From the NCBI GenBank assembly GCA_934045075.1, contig OW203721.1:24665181-24729180 (forward strand): a stretch of DNA of 64,000 bases. The letters are read 5' to 3'. Made by a program: the position numbers and the translations under genes. The notes beneath the pieces are model-generated. The model had not been told where the DNA came from, ran no database searches, and saw nothing but the letters and a program-made list of their open reading frames with translations. This DNA is from Yponomeuta sedellus (Eukaryota; Arthropoda; Insecta; Lepidoptera; Yponomeutidae). This document shows positions 53,106-64,000 of the stretch, piece after piece (position 1 is the first letter of the stretch; every line of letters begins with the position of its first letter).

Positions 53106-53589
53106 AGTTTAGTTTATTAAGATAAAAAAATTAATGCTCTTTCGTGCCCAGCGCAAACACATTAAGATTATGCGGAATATTATTTAAAACAATATTGCAC
53201 AAAACACCTAGCATTGGATACAAAGGCGTACTTAATGCTATGTAGCATTTTCTTCCACTCCACCTTGTAGTAAGGCAATTAAACTAAGAGAAAACCTGTA
53301 TCTTAAAAGCTAGTGATTCTGTTATTATTATACTCAAAGTCTACTCACTTATAATAAGTAGACTTGGACAAACTATTATCTGGTTAGAAAGTATGGAATC
53401 TGTGCTATATTTAATCTTAGAGACCGGAGTACTATGTAAGTGTTTGGCATATCATAATATTGTAACGATAAGATTGGTATAAGTTGCCTTTTTATGTAGG
53501 TATTAAGAATCAGTATTTTTTTTATTTATTCAATTTAATTTCTTACATCAATCTTCACAGGACAAATGTAACGAGACAGATGCGATAGA
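53106..53589. other. Unannotated spacer
   Basis: Nothing recognised. Confidence 0.4.
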
Positions 53590-53597
53590 ATTAAAAC

Positions 53598-53932
53598 TGT
53601 ATCGGTATCAACCGTTGTATGACCCCACTGTTGGGGCCGCGTCTGTTCCTGTATCGCAGGAAGGTTAGGCCAAACTCCACCAAGGGGGCCAAGTCAGGGT
53701 TGGTGGAGGATTCTAAGACTGTGGCCGGCCTTACTTTCAGAAGTTATGAAACGACTACCATTACATGACAGCCAATACCATCGGCTTATCGTGCCTTGCG
53801 ACGCGTTATGAAAAATACCGCTAGCGATAGTCACGGGACGAACCACCATCCTCTACTTGACCGTGCCTGTTTATGCTTAACTCAAGTGATTGATTCCAAT
53901 CACTCGGTTCAGTTAGACCACGAGTGCTTCTT
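53598..53932 (-). mobile_element. 5S-derived SINE, near full length
   Basis: Exact 8-bp TSD ATTAAAAC (53590-53597 and 53933-53940). Minus copy with both ends; several internal substitutions and small deletions. Confidence 0.88.
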
Positions 53933-54279
53933 ATTAAAACAGATTTACTATTTTATTGAAACTAATACGTACTAGGTAGTATCTATTTACTTAAACCAGA
54001 ACCTTTCTTATATCTTAGCTCTTCTTTCTACATCTTTTTCTTTTCTCTTCTATCAACTGATGGTTGTGATCGGCGTAAAATTATCTAACGTGGTGGATAG
54101 CTGCGAAAGAAAAACCTTTTCTCAAACAGTTCCTTTCGCGTCAGATTTCCAAACTCAGGTAATGAGTTTTTGATCAAAGTTTTTTCTTGCGAGGTTTCCT
54201 TTAGCATGATTAATTAATCTACCCGAAGTTCCCTGTCCATTGACCTGGACTAAGTTTAATGATCTGTACTAAGCACATC

Positions 54280-54528
54280 GATCAATCGATTTCAACCCTG
54301 TATGTCCCTACTGCTTGGGCACGGGTCTATTCCTGCGTTGCAGGAAGGTTAGGCCATACTCTACCACGGGGGCCAAGTCGGGGTTGGTGGAGGTTTGTAA
54401 GACAGTGGCGGGCCTTACTGTCAGAAGTTATCAAGCCGCCCATAAAGCCTCTGACATGGCTTAACGACTGCCATTACATGACAGCCGGCACCCTGGCTTA
54501 ACGTGCCTTGCGAAGCACGGAAGCATAT
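54280..54528 (-). mobile_element. 5S-derived SINE, 5'-truncated, with TSD
   Basis: Exact 10-bp TSD TAAGCACATC (54270-54279 and 54529-54538). Lacks the 5S head; truncated at gaagcacggaagc. Confidence 0.9.
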
Positions 54529-54538
54529 TAAGCACATC

Positions 54539-55234
54539 TAATCACGATTGTTTATTAGGTAAACCGTAATCACCCTAATTCCCAACGTTTGTAGTTACCG
54601 TGGTCACAGGTAGACTAAGGGTTTTCGAATAATTTTTCGTTTTTTACGTCCGCGGACAGGTCCGGTGATAAAGCGCGTGACTTTATTTACGTAGCTCTGG
54701 ATTCCACGCACTTGAAAGCTTGAAGCCATCTTCTCTATTGAAACTCTTGTGCTTTTTAATTTCAATAGTGTCCTGACCGATCTTCCGATAGTACTGGTAA
54801 TGTCGATCGGTTGAGGAAACTTACGTTTAACTTATTTGTTTTGATTAGACCCCTTTAGTATATACCTTACTAAGTTTGAGCATAGCGCGTCTTTACGAAA
54901 TTCTAGTTAAATGCCTAAATAACATGCTGACGAAATAGCTCTTTCTGTGCTTATGTAGTTTGTCTTGCCGGACAAAATATTTTAGTGAAAAGAGAATGCA
55001 GGGTCAATCTATTGTGATGCAAACGTCCGATTTGACGTCAGAAGCGTAAGGTGCTCCGTTTCGGGGTTTTCTGAATGCCGCTTTGATTTTCCATGCTTTT
55101 TAATAGAGTCGATTGTTGTAGCATGACCATTGTTAGTTTGCGAGTAGTCTGCAAATTTGTTGAAGCAACGACCGCTAACTGTGAAGGAAAACATTGCGAG
55201 GAAACCCGCGGCTTGGTTGCCTCCGCACGTATTG
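54539..55234. other. Unannotated spacer
   Basis: A piece of SINE D core (tgtgaaggaaaacattgcga) lies near 55178. Otherwise nothing. Confidence 0.4.
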
Positions 55235-55375
55235 ACTAGTCTTTTCTGTGGGCTAGGCCGACTAAGCAGTCAGGAGGATTTAGGTGCTTTGCAAACCGCA
55301 AACAATGTCCAAGGCACAGCAGCGTCCGAGTGGTCCCCTCACCTTGTAGTGTGAGTGGAGGTGTTATTGGACGTA
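55235..55375 (+). repeat. Interspersed repeat family I
   Basis: gactagtcttttctgtgggc, gcacagcagcgtccgagtgg and gtgtgagtggaggtgttatt. It abuts LINE-K. Confidence 0.65.
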
Positions 55376-55377
55376 GC

Positions 55378-55560
55378 TTACATACATAACCTCACGCCTG
55401 CATCCCAGAGTGGTAGGCAGATACCAGGGAGTGCCATTTGCCAAGATCCTGACAGATCACCTTCGCTTCATCAACGTTCATAAGTCGTTGCATGCACGCA
55501 CGCCCCTTCCGGGTACTTTTTATCTTCCCCCTTGCTAATACATCCCCTATTTGGACGCAG
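55378..55560 (-). repeat. LINE-K 3' end
   Basis: tacatacataacctcacgcc, ctgacagatcaccttcgctt and ttgctaatacatcccctatt; a shorter, diverged copy of 49903-50110. Confidence 0.7.
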
Positions 55561-55692
55561 CATAAATCAACTCAACACGTTGGTGCAAAGGCCAATGTTG
55601 GCGTAAATTGTTAATTATTTACTACACAGGCTATACAGATGTCAAGATATCAGAAATTAATCTACAGCTGCTAATCAGAGAGATTGATTCCA

Positions 55693-55748
55693 AGCGATTG
55701 AAGTGATTTATTCCAATCACTCGGTTTGGCTAGGCCACGAGTGCTCCT
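55693..55748 (-). mobile_element. 5S-derived SINE, head fragment
   Basis: tccaatcactcggtttggct and aggccacgagtgct only. Confidence 0.6.
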
Positions 55749-56494
55749 AACCGTATAAAAAAGCTTGTGATTGGCTTATATATAGCGCTTGTTTTACAAT
55801 CTGCAAATAAAATTCCGGATAAGCTATTCGCAACCAGGGCTGCCGTTTGTTCCTTAGTCTAACTAATTGCCCATCTAAATTATATCTACGCTGTAAGCTT
55901 CTTGGTATTTAATAAAATAAAACGAAAAAAACAGCACTGTCGGTTCGAAACAAAACTAGTTAAAAAATCACGCGTGTTATTAACTGGTGACGCGCACCAT
56001 ATAACTGTACGTAATAACGTTACGTATCGGAAAAATCACGTCACGGCCCACGCTTGATATTTAACGAAACACTTTTTTACATTCGATTATCTTCAACATT
56101 TTGAATTTCTGTTTTAAAATTTCACCATAAATGGCCAACCAAGTCGGCTTGCGAAATTCAAAATCAACCTTATTCCGTTAGCGGCAGAGGTCAAACTCAT
56201 CTGGTCGGAGGGAAACGCCCCGCGTTTTCCCAAACATGACCCTATAAATCACAAGACCTAGCCAGCGATCTGTGTTTCGGAAATAAATAAATATGAGCGA
56301 AGAGGGATCCCTCCAGTCGCTACTCTGGAATCTCCGGAAGGTACGGTTCACTTAAATAGCAGCCTGTTTTAAAGAGGTAAAAATATTTAAAATACCTAAC
56401 CTTCAGATAAAAATTAAATGTGGGGTTTTCCCATTATGTAAAAGTATGACTAGCCAAGTATTCGATAGAAATTAGTTGTTGTTTACAATCATGA
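55749..56494. other. Unannotated spacer
   Basis: Nothing recognised. Confidence 0.4.
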
Positions 56495-56650
56495 TTCCCC
56501 ACAGGTCACAGGCCTTCATTCAGAGAGAGAGAGTCTGGGCTTAATTATTACGCGTGCCCACCGCTGGCAATTTCAAGCGCTGAGGTACTTGAACAGCTTC
56601 CTCGCGATGTTTTCCTTCACCGTTAGCAAGTAGTGCTCGTACAACCAAAA
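56495..56650 (-). mobile_element. SINE D', 3' part
   Basis: tcacaggccttcattcagag, caatttcaagcgctgaggta and ctcgcgatgttttccttcac. Confidence 0.65.
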
Positions 56651-56678
56651 AAATCTTGTTTCAAAAAAATCGCAAATC

Positions 56679-56870
56679 ATGGGCGACCTCTGTGACGCAG
56701 TCGTAGCGTATCTGCCAACCATGCAAGAGGTCCGGGTTCGAACACCGGCCGGAACCGGGTCTATTAAAAAAACCCAGGTCTTGGATGTTTACATGTTTGT
56801 GGTATCTTTGTTTCGGGTTCCCACGACACAGGGTATCCTAGTGTGGAGCCAGAAGCAATGTACACTCGCG
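56679..56870 (+). mobile_element. tRNA-derived SINE, family C
   Basis: gacctctgtgacgcagtcgt, tccgggttcgaacaccggcc, caggtcttggatgtttacat and gtggagccagaagcaatgta. Confidence 0.75.
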
Positions 56871-57599
56871 GTCTGAAAATGTTTACCACCTTAAGGTTGA
56901 TAATTGCATGCACAAATCTATGCCACATGGTCGATGATATTATGATGTGATTTGATTAGGCAAAGAGCATAGATTAGACATAGAGCATAGAAGAAGCAAT
57001 AGAGATTCACCCAAGTGAGGTTGCCATGGTTTTACAATCAATTTCTATTATTTCAATCCATAATTTCAATCCTAGTATTTTGATAAATGTCATTGTAAAA
57101 AATTCAATTATGTAAACTTTTAAATAAAGAAAAGAGTTTCATCATCAAATTGTCATGAAGACTCCTTTTGTTAGAATCGATGCTACAACTATTAAAAAGT
57201 AATACGTACCTAGATATAGCATTTTAGACATTACTGCACACAGTGTGCTAAAGAATCTAATTTGAAAACTGATAAACATTTTTAGACCGCGACCGTACGT
57301 GCCTGTATATAAAAGTTATGTTATCCTCTACGCCTATGAGAACGATGATCCACGTACTCAAGCAGGCACATATTTGAACGTTGCGAGTAGGCCCTAGCGC
57401 CTACAGGGTGGCCTCATTTGAATTTCATACAGGGCGCTGTATTAAAACAATCGCGACTTGAAACGACTCGGAAGGATGAGCGGAGAAGAGGGCATTACGC
57501 AGGAAAACAGCTAGGGGACCCCGCTTCCCTGATCGGTTGACGTAGTGGGAAAGAATCACGTGTACGAACGGAATAGTACACCGACTAAGTAAACCTACC
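56871..57599. other. Unannotated spacer
   Basis: Nothing recognised. Confidence 0.4.
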
Positions 57600-57775
57600 A
57601 TTGTACACCGACTAAGCTGTCAGGATGGTATAGGCGTTGGGCAAGCCTACACCATCTATAAACACATGTCCCAGGCACTACAGCGTCGGAGTGGTCCCTT
57701 CACCCTTCCAGTGTGACTGAGGATACCACTGGACGCTGCATAAATCATCTCATTACGTAGATGCAAAAAGGCCAA
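57600..57775 (+). repeat. Interspersed repeat family I
   Basis: accgactaagctgtcaggat, gcgttgggcaagcctacacc, actacagcgtcggagtggtc, ccactggacgctgcataaat and catctcattacgtagatgca. Confidence 0.7.
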
Positions 57776-57804
57776 TCATCATCATTATCACAAGGAGGCG
57801 AGAA

Positions 57805-57985
57805 AACCATAAGATAAGATTATTCTTTATTGTACACCAGGAAAAACCAAAACCAAAAAGTAATTACAAAGATACAGTAAAATTGGCGGCCTTATTGCTT
57901 AGAGCAATTTCTTCCAGACAACCCACGATAGAGAGTTGCTGAAGGAAAAGTGAGACGGGTAGTTCCATCTCACTTTTCCTTCTAT
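57805..57985 (-). repeat. LINE-E 3' end
   Basis: Minus copy, ataagataag tail, ttctttattgtacaccagga, aaattggcggccttattgct, agagcaatttcttccagaca, then gttgctgaaggaaaagtgag. Confidence 0.65.
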
Positions 57986-58241
57986 TTCTATTCGAAAGTA
58001 TGTTTAAGCTCAAAGGGCAACCAAGAAAGGAAACTCGGGCACTTTCTTCCGAGTGTTAGATAGTGCTGTATGCTACACCAAGTAGGAAAAAAAAGAATAA
58101 TTAGTTTACAATAAACTAACCAATTTGCTACTAATAAAATTTAACATAATAAATTAACGGGCTTGTTTTTCATTTTGACAGCCTCCTACACCTATGAGGA
58201 AAAATAAAATAATGATTTTTTTTTTATGTGTCAATCTGCTG

Positions 58242-58488
58242 GATGGGTGAGCGTCCCGTGACTACCGCTAGAGGCATTTTTCCGAGCGCTTCCGTGCTTC
58301 GCGAGGCACGTTAAGCCATTGGTGCCGGCTGTCATATAATGGCAGTCGTTAAACCATGTCAGAGGCCTTATGGGCTGACAATCCTCCACCAACCCGGACT
58401 TGGCCCCCGTGGAGGAGTATGGCTCAACCTTCCTGCGATGCAGGAAAAGACCCGTGCCCCAGTAGTAGGAACATGCAAGGATTTGCAC
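58242..58488 (+). mobile_element. 5S-derived SINE, 5'-truncated, with TSD
   Basis: 13-bp TSD GTGTCAATYTGCT with one mismatch (58229-58241 and 58489-58501). Truncated inside the 5S box region (gatgggtgagcg); internal deletion after gccttatggg. Confidence 0.88.
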
Positions 58489-58604
58489 GTGTCAATTTGC
58501 TACAACAATATTGTATCATAATAAATAAATGCCGACTATTTTGACGGGACTGGTTTTCAACCTATGCTTCCTTGGTTACCTATTGCTTTGTTATTACATG
58601 CTTT

Positions 58605-58980
58605 CAAAGCTTTGTATATCCCTCTGCTGGGGCACGAGTCTTTTCCTGCATCGCAGGAAGGTTAAATCATACTCCACCACGTGGGTCAAGCCAGGGTTGG
58701 TGGAGGATTGTAAGACAGTGGCGGGCCTTATTGTCAGAAGTTATGAAGCTTTTAGTTATAAGGCCTTTGACATGGCTCAGCAACTGCTGTTACATGATAT
58801 TCGGCACCAACGGCTTAACGCGCCTTGCGAAGCACGGAAGCGCTTATGTAGATGCAAAGAATGCCACTAGCGGTAGTCACGGGATGGTCACACAACCAGC
58901 ACCTGACCGCGCCTGCTGTTCTTTTACCATAGTGATTGATTCCAACTACTCGGATCCACTCGGAGGGCTCGAGCGCTCAT
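58605..58980 (-). mobile_element. 5S-derived SINE, near full length
   Basis: Minus copy from tatatccctctgctgggg to gctcgagcgctcat. The long plus ORFs here are artefacts of the SINE. Confidence 0.85.
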
Positions 58981-59215
58981 TATCACGTAACTATTCGGAA
59001 TTTTAACTATTGGTCTGATTACCATGACAGAGTTCGTGGGTTCATTAATTGTGATTCAATTCGACAATAACTGTGTTCCGCCGTATATGTTAACAATTTG
59101 CCCCAGTCTCTTACTTTCTTACTGCACTACATAATTTAGTGTATAAGCTTCTATTGTTAATTTCAGTTTTTTGTCATACCAAATATATTTAAAATAAATA
59201 CTGTGTGCAGAGTCG

Positions 59216-59692
59216 GGTTTTTCCCTCGACACGAGACTTTTGATAGGCGTTCGTCAACGTCGCATTGAGTCGTTTAAATTTCCATCAAATTCGCGTCAAA
59301 TGCACTAAATAGCCTCTCTTTTATGATGAATGGTGGCGAAATTGAAATCATGTTTCGGAGGGAGTTTCTGTCAGTAAAACTCACGGGTGGGCTTGAATCG
59401 CTTGCTAAAAACCGACCTCGGCAATCGGCTGTTCGTATTACTGACTGTGATGTGTTTGACAATGAATGGTCAGTTGTACGCAGTGAGTGTCTGAGGTTTT
59501 GGGAGAGAAAGGATGGGGATGCATGACGTTTCCTGTCTTGTTTAAATTGTTGTATATTGTTTTCATTTGTTTCAATTGTAACATGTAACTGTATAAAGTA
59601 CCTATATATTATACATTAAGTCTTAGAGCGCATAGGTTTAGACTGTAATGATGTATGATTTTGTATGACATAAAAATAAAATAAATAAATTA
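59216..59692 (+). other. Transcript-like 3' segment, unidentified
   Basis: A GC-richer block with a 67-codon ORF (59323-59526) is followed by AT-rich sequence and an aaaataaaataaataaat run (about 59671-59689), like the 3' end of a processed transcript or LINE. The peptide (for example KNRPRQSAVRITDCDVFDNE) was not recognised. Confidence 0.3.
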
Positions 59693-59737
59693 CCAGCATT
59701 CAGGGTTTTTCGTTGCAGCAAAAAAATTTTGTGTGTA

Positions 59738-60010
59738 CCCTATGAACGTCCCACTGTAGGCACAGGCCTTTTCTCTGAGAGAATGGGCTTAGTCAACACG
59801 CGTACCCACCACGGATTGGCAATTATTTAAACACTACAGGCACTCAGGTTTTCTCACAATATTTTCCTTCACAAGTGGTATTATATAACTTCACAAATGT
59901 ACAGAACTTAAAAAACAAAGTCATTGGTGCATGCTAGCACTGGGAATCGAACCTGGGGTCGCTCGCTTCTGAGTCCATTTTTGTACCCACTAGGCTACTG
60001 CTAGCAATAA
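59738..60010 (-). mobile_element. SINE D', near complete
   Basis: On the minus strand: tRNA-like head (gcctagtgggtacaaaaatg, ccaggttcgattcccagtgc), core (caccaatgactttgtttttt, tgtacatttgtgaag) and the D' tail (ttgccaatccgtggtgggta, ggcctgtgcctacagtggga). Confidence 0.75.
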
Positions 60011-60034
60011 TAATCTCCTAATAATCAAAAGCTC

Positions 60035-60085
60035 GTGCACAGAGTTACACCTCATTACGTAGATGCAAAGCCCAAAGTGACCTAT
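60035..60085 (+). repeat. Interspersed repeat family I, 3' end
   Basis: acctcattacgtagatgcaa at the family's 3' border. Confidence 0.45.
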
Positions 60086-60149
60086 GCTATTTGACCTAAG
60101 TAGCACATATAAAGTTATTTCAGACTTAAGTTGTTAAACTCGTTTGAGT

Positions 60150-60260
60150 CAAAAGCACTGGCGAGACGAAACGCGCTACGAAACTCGTAGCATGATGAAA
60201 TTCGTAGCACCCGCTACAAAAAGTCGTAGCATTAGCGTAGTATTCACTAAAAGCAAGTAT
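60150..60260. repeat. CGTAGC/GCTACG-rich element
   Basis: Five cgtag(c) or gctac(g) motifs in about 80 bp, as at 1555-1665. Confidence 0.35.
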
Positions 60261-60907
60261 ATTGCTGCAGCGGCCAGCAAAAGAGGCATTGATGGACGAA
60301 CGTGGAAATGTGGGCCGAGGCGAAGTCGAGGCACACGTACGTAATTCCATCTATGCCTAGGTTTGACCAAGGCTTTTATAGCACTTTTCTCAAATAATGC
60401 GAGGAAAGTCAAAATTAAAACTAAGTAGTACCTACGTAGATTTTTTTATTTCAAGACAGAAATTGCTTTCCAAAATCAACGACGCACAACAACTAACGAT
60501 AAGTTTTTTTTTTTAATAAACATATTTTTAATTGCGAGCCAGTTCGAAATTTAAATAAAACCTTTGCTAAGCAATTAGGAACCTGCTTTGTCGCCATGTT
60601 CCAGAGAAAAAGATCGTTCCATTTTCAAATTTCACGACAGATATGAGTTTGAAACACGACAGAGATATAGATTTTCGTTTAACTTTTTCCCACCGCTACT
60701 TGCATGTATGTGGCCAGTTTATTCATCTCAAAGAGGGTTGCTAAAATAATGCTCGAATTTCCGAGCATGTTTTAATTAAGAATATTGTCATGAAGCTGTT
60801 TCCGCGAATTTTTTTGGCCTAACTAAATCCCAGGATAGAACATCCAGAGCCCAGTTATATAATTTTACCATTAGGCCTTGGTGTATAATTTATTGTACGA
60901 TTTGTTA
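60261..60907. other. Unannotated spacer
   Basis: Nothing recognised. Confidence 0.4.
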
Positions 60908-61095
60908 GTTTTTAGAATATACCTCGGCTACTATAGGATAGAATCGGATATATTCGTGTAATAGAAATATTGGACCTAAACTGACACTTAATTTCGAAAA
61001 ACAGAGCAGGAAGTAAAATTACTCTCGTGTGCTTTCGGCGAAAACTGAAGCCTACTCTAGAGCCCGAGGTTTATTCTAACAGCTAAAAGACTTTA
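60908..61095. mobile_element. MITE L, copy 2
   Basis: Left end tagaatatacctcggctact; right end, read inverted, tagaataaacctcgggctct: terminal inverted repeats of about 24 bp with a few mismatches. No ORF. Confidence 0.65.
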
Positions 61096-61476
61096 TTGTA
61101 TTTGTTTATTTCAGGCAATATCTATGCAGTGTTAGTAACAATGGTAACTTATGGTATGTTAGTAATAATATTAATACGATTACGCACACATTAAAAACGA
61201 ATGTGGCTTTGGTTTTGAGATGTGGAGACAATCGTAAGAAAATTTTCGTAAGATTGGTACTGGCACGTACTTTGTGCGTTAAGGGCATTATTATTTGTTT
61301 AATCAAAACTTAATACGGATCAGTTACCCACGAAAGTTGGATTGTAAATTGAAAATTGCCTTCAACTATTTATTGAGCTCATATCCAACTTTATTGTTTG
61401 TTTATTATTCCGATTTCGCCAAAACTTTGTCCGCTAGGCGTTGTACTTTCATAAGTTTCTAGTACTTCGGACAAAT
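61096..61476. other. Unannotated spacer
   Basis: Nothing recognised. Confidence 0.4.
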
Positions 61477-61530
61477 ATACATACACTCACGCTTGTATCC
61501 CGGAGGGGTAGCCAGAGACAGGAGTAGACA
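61477..61530 (-). repeat. LINE-K 3' end, short
   Basis: atacatacactcacgcttgt and atcccggaggggtagccaga. Confidence 0.55.
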
Positions 61531-61704
61531 TTTATTAGTCAAATCAGCCAATGTCGGATAGTTTTTGGTTGCCCTTGGCATTGGCCCATTAGAAATTATC
61601 TTTTAGGGAGACTCCTAAGCAAGTAGGAATCTTGCGACTTATCACCGGACCTGACTGCGCACGCCACGAAAAACTAAGAGTGACTTTAGGTTGAACCACC
61701 TACC

Positions 61705-61890
61705 CTCACTACAACAATTTACTGTACCCGCCACTTAAATCTACCCGTGATCAAGGCAGCTGCAACAAAACGTATGTAATTTAAGGTAATAAAAATTTAC
61801 CTAATAAATTAACGCAAATGCGTAATGTATGTATAATGTATGATAATACGTATGTGCATCGCGAATCATAAAAAAATACTGCATCAGTTT
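61705..61890 (+). repeat. Interspersed repeat family M
   Basis: tactgtacccgccacttaaa, ctacccgtgatcaaggcagc, taatttaaggtaat and gcatcgcgaatcat. Confidence 0.5.
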
Positions 61891-61914
61891 TATTTATTGA
61901 CATTGGTACTTTCT

Positions 61915-61990
61915 AACACACGAACACTCACACACATACGTACACACATACAAACATACACACACACACCAGCATACACACATACACTTT
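61915..61990. repeat. CA-rich simple repeat
   Basis: Impure cacacata/acatac run. Confidence 0.8.
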
Positions 61991-62459
61991 GAATCGCCAT
62001 GAAAGTAATGCTTAGAAATTGGACACAACCAAAACTCAAAATATTGCAAGAGAAACACACAAAGGAAAACAAAGTAAAAGTTTGTCATGCATGACAAATT
62101 GAGGTGCAGCAAAAAATATCGATGAGAACCAAATAAAAACTAGCGTGTGTGATGCAACAGCACAAAATGGCCGTATCTCACCGTCACTATCTGCTCGGTA
62201 GAATAATAGATCGCTGATTTTAAGCTACAGCTTGGAGCATGTGAACGTGATGGATGGAGACGAATAACATAGAACTTAATTATGGCACAGTACAGGATAG
62301 CATAGCACGTATCAGAGCCAGCGCTATGTATATTTGAGTACCATTAAAATGAAACATTTTTTTTGGTTTTGAGCTAAATCTTTCGTAATTACTACACATT
62401 ATTTAATACACATTAAAGCCTAGTTAGCTAATCCGACCGTAGTCAAATCCTTTTGTAAT
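61991..62459. other. Unannotated spacer
   Basis: Nothing recognised. Confidence 0.4.
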
Positions 62460-62600
62460 TGTCAGAGTAGAGTTTTTATTTCGCTGCCTTTTCTCTACTA
62501 CACTACGGCCCGAAGGCAACGGATTTCACTTTCATTTTACATAGACATTCAGCACACAGAATGTAAATTCTATTCATTGAAATAAAATTGAATTGAATTG
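62460..62600 (+). repeat. Interspersed repeat family F with GAATT tail
   Basis: ctactacactacggcccgaa, gacattcagcacacagaatg, taaattctattcattgaaat then three aattg units, a LINE-like tandem tail. Confidence 0.55.
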
Positions 62601-62776
62601 AATTTATTTGTCATACAATAGTACGTGTACAGTTAAAGTATATGCCTTCCGAACTAGGTATCAACTGTACGTCAGGTAAGCAACGTGTGCTCGTGTCGAA
62701 TTGGAATGATTAAAACGTACACGACATTTTATTGATAACATAGAATAGTGTTCAGTGTAATATTTTGTGTGATATG

Positions 62777-62826
62777 CGTGTGTGTGTGTGTGTGGGTGTG
62801 AGAGAGAGAGAGAGAGAGAGAGAGAA
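62777..62826. repeat. Compound (TG)n(GA)n microsatellite
   Basis: About nine TG units followed by about twelve GA units. Confidence 0.9.
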
Positions 62827-62924
62827 AATTGTGTGGTGTGAATGTGTGATGGTTTTATTGTATTTAAACGTAACCCTGGCGCATATACAAGCTCAAGCTC
62901 TGCCTAGCTTACCCAGCTTATATA

Positions 62925-63010
62925 CATCCCATTGCAGAGCGCAGAGCATCTCTCGGAGAGAGAGACGGCATCAGCTTAAATACCACGCGTGCTTACTGGG
63001 GATTTGAAAT
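62925..63010 (-). mobile_element. SINE D', tail fragment
   Basis: tacatcccattgcagagcgc, agcatctctcggagagagag and accacgcgtgcttactgggg. Confidence 0.5.
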
Positions 63011-63046
63011 TTTAATGGAATAGGCTGGTTGAAGTTGCAGTGAGTT

Positions 63047-63262
63047 GGCCATATCTCGCGAAGAACCGACAACCGTTGGAGTAAGCGTGTACTTGAGTGG
63101 AGACCGCGACTCGGCAAACGTAGTGTAGGACGCCCTCCCACCAGGTGGGATGACGATTTGCAAAAAACTGCCGGCAGATGCTGGATGCGGAAAGCTGAAG
63201 ACAGGGCGCTATGGCGCTCATTAGGGGAGGGCTATGTCCAGCAGTGGTATAGCCTGCTATAA
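63047..63262 (+). pseudogene. LINE RT C-terminal fragment
   Basis: Frame open from 63044 to TAA 63260-63262: GHISRRTDNRWSKRVLEWRP, VGRPPTRWDDDLQKTAG and WMRKAEDRALWRSLGEGYVQ. The usual Trp-Ala before Gly-His is broken by a TGA at 63041-63043, so the copy is cut or frameshifted there. Its last 40 nt are shared with the non-autonomous elements at 28000-28290 and 36075-36310. Confidence 0.78.
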
Positions 63263-63354
63263 GATACAGTACAGAAGACGAAGAAGGAGAAGGCTGGTTG
63301 CGGTAACTTTTCCTGAGGTCAAGTAGATCGTGCTAGGTATCTTGTTTATAAAAC

Positions 63355-63540
63355 ACTAGCTGACCCAGCGAACTTCGTACCGCCTAACAGTCGATTCTGT
63401 ATTTTTTTTTCTCCGTAAGATCCATTCTCGTACTTCAAGGAATAATCTAAAAAAAGATTAAGCGTAATCGGTTCAGCTGCTCTCGAGATTTGCGCTTACC
63501 AACATTCAGCGATTAATTTTTATATTATAGTGTGACTTGC
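63355..63540 (+). repeat. Lepidopteran ctagctgacc-type repeat
   Basis: ctagctgacccagcgaactt, cgtaccgcctaacag, ggttcagctgctctcgagat, cttaccaacattcagcgatt and ttatattatag. Inverted copies are at 19765-19940 and 18125-18240. Confidence 0.7.
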
Positions 63541-63973
63541 GTCCTATATTGTTCTATGAAATCAATATTAGTCTTGTGATATGCTTGAATAGGCCACTGA
63601 GCTATTGAAGAAGCAGAACTACCACAGAAGGAACGGCCATAAAATCAACTTTGTCTACACCAGACAGAAAGGGGCGGAAGCATTAACAAAGATGTAAGCC
63701 GTCGAGATGAACCAATTTAGCTCCTAACGCAAGGAAATTAAGGCCGATATTACAGTAAAACGGTGAACGTCCCACGTCGAACCTTTGTCAATTTAATCGC
63801 ACTTCCTATCTTTCAAAATAATATTATTGAAATATGTTCAATTTCCACCGTAGTAAAGGACATAAGTAAGGTGGTGACGCATATAGGGATGCCAGGTCGT
63901 AGAATAAAAAAACTAAACTCAGTAACGTACATTGAAATTAAGGATTATGATACAGAAATTTACTAATTTTAAG
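63541..63973. other. Unannotated spacer
   Basis: A 67-codon plus ORF (63763-63966) has no recognisable domain. Confidence 0.4.
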
Positions 63974-64000
63974 CCGATTCTTCCCGCGGGTGTCGTAAAA
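63974..64000 (+). mobile_element. Non-autonomous element with LINE-type tail, cut by window edge
   Basis: gattcttcccgcgggtgtcg then taaaa matches the opening of the elements at 28000-28290 (inverted) and 36075-36310. Confidence 0.5.

Noticed and set aside
58529..59006. Two overlapping plus ORFs of 113 and 144 codons
   Set aside because: They lie across a minus-strand 5S-SINE, and the same peptide pieces recur at other SINE copies in varying frames.

Overview
The window looks like a gene-poor, repeat-saturated stretch of a lepidopteran (moth or butterfly) nuclear genome. The evidence is the AT-rich background, GT-AG introns in transposon genes, an intact BEL/Pao retrotransposon, an intact PIF/Harbinger transposon, and interspersed-repeat 3' ends of a type I associate with Lepidoptera (the ctagctgacc repeat, RTE-like tails, tRNA- and 5S-headed SINEs). 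I found no host protein-coding gene, no true tRNA or rRNA gene, and nothing bacterial.

Layout. 0.6-5.5 kb: LINE fragments, a TA-target MITE and the first 5S-derived SINE copies. 5.77-9.49 kb: a complete Harbinger element with TTA flanks, whose Myb-like gene (+, 4 exons, 257 aa) and DDE transposase gene (-, 4 exons, 398 aa) converge. 9.72-10.03 kb: a 307-bp MITE. 10.86-17.76 kb: a complete BEL/Pao element with identical 176-bp LTRs, a CTTAT target duplication, a tRNA-Tyr-type primer site and one uninterrupted 1760-aa Gag-Pol frame without env. 18-64 kb: a mosaic of short elements, many with readable target-site duplications (TSDs) and nested in one another, plus four large tandem arrays of 4-5 bp units: ATGT at 18.7 kb, ACAGT at 24.7-25.0 kb, CATGA/CACGA at 29.4-29.7 kb and TGCC at 38.4-38.6 kb.

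The most notable content is a set of non-autonomous families. (1) A SINE whose head matches the internal promoter of 5S rRNA occurs about 21 times (two subfamilies, plus a diverged relative in a Harbinger intron), often 5'-truncated and flanked by 7-15 bp TSDs. (2) A tRNA-headed SINE exists as monomers and as palindromic inverted dimers that seem to move as one unit, with deletion derivatives. (3) Two tRNA-headed SINEs (D and D') share a core but carry different tails. (4) A non-autonomous element ends in a LINE-like tail. Several LINE or SINE 3' ends run directly into tandem arrays, suggesting the arrays grew from element tails.

The autonomous elements supply their own proteins: DDE transposase with a Myb-like partner for Harbinger; protease, RT, RNase H and integrase for BEL/Pao. 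The SINEs have no proteins and would depend on LINEs; only broken LINE 3' ends are present here, so their partners lie elsewhere. Positions of repeat edges without a stated TSD are approximate.
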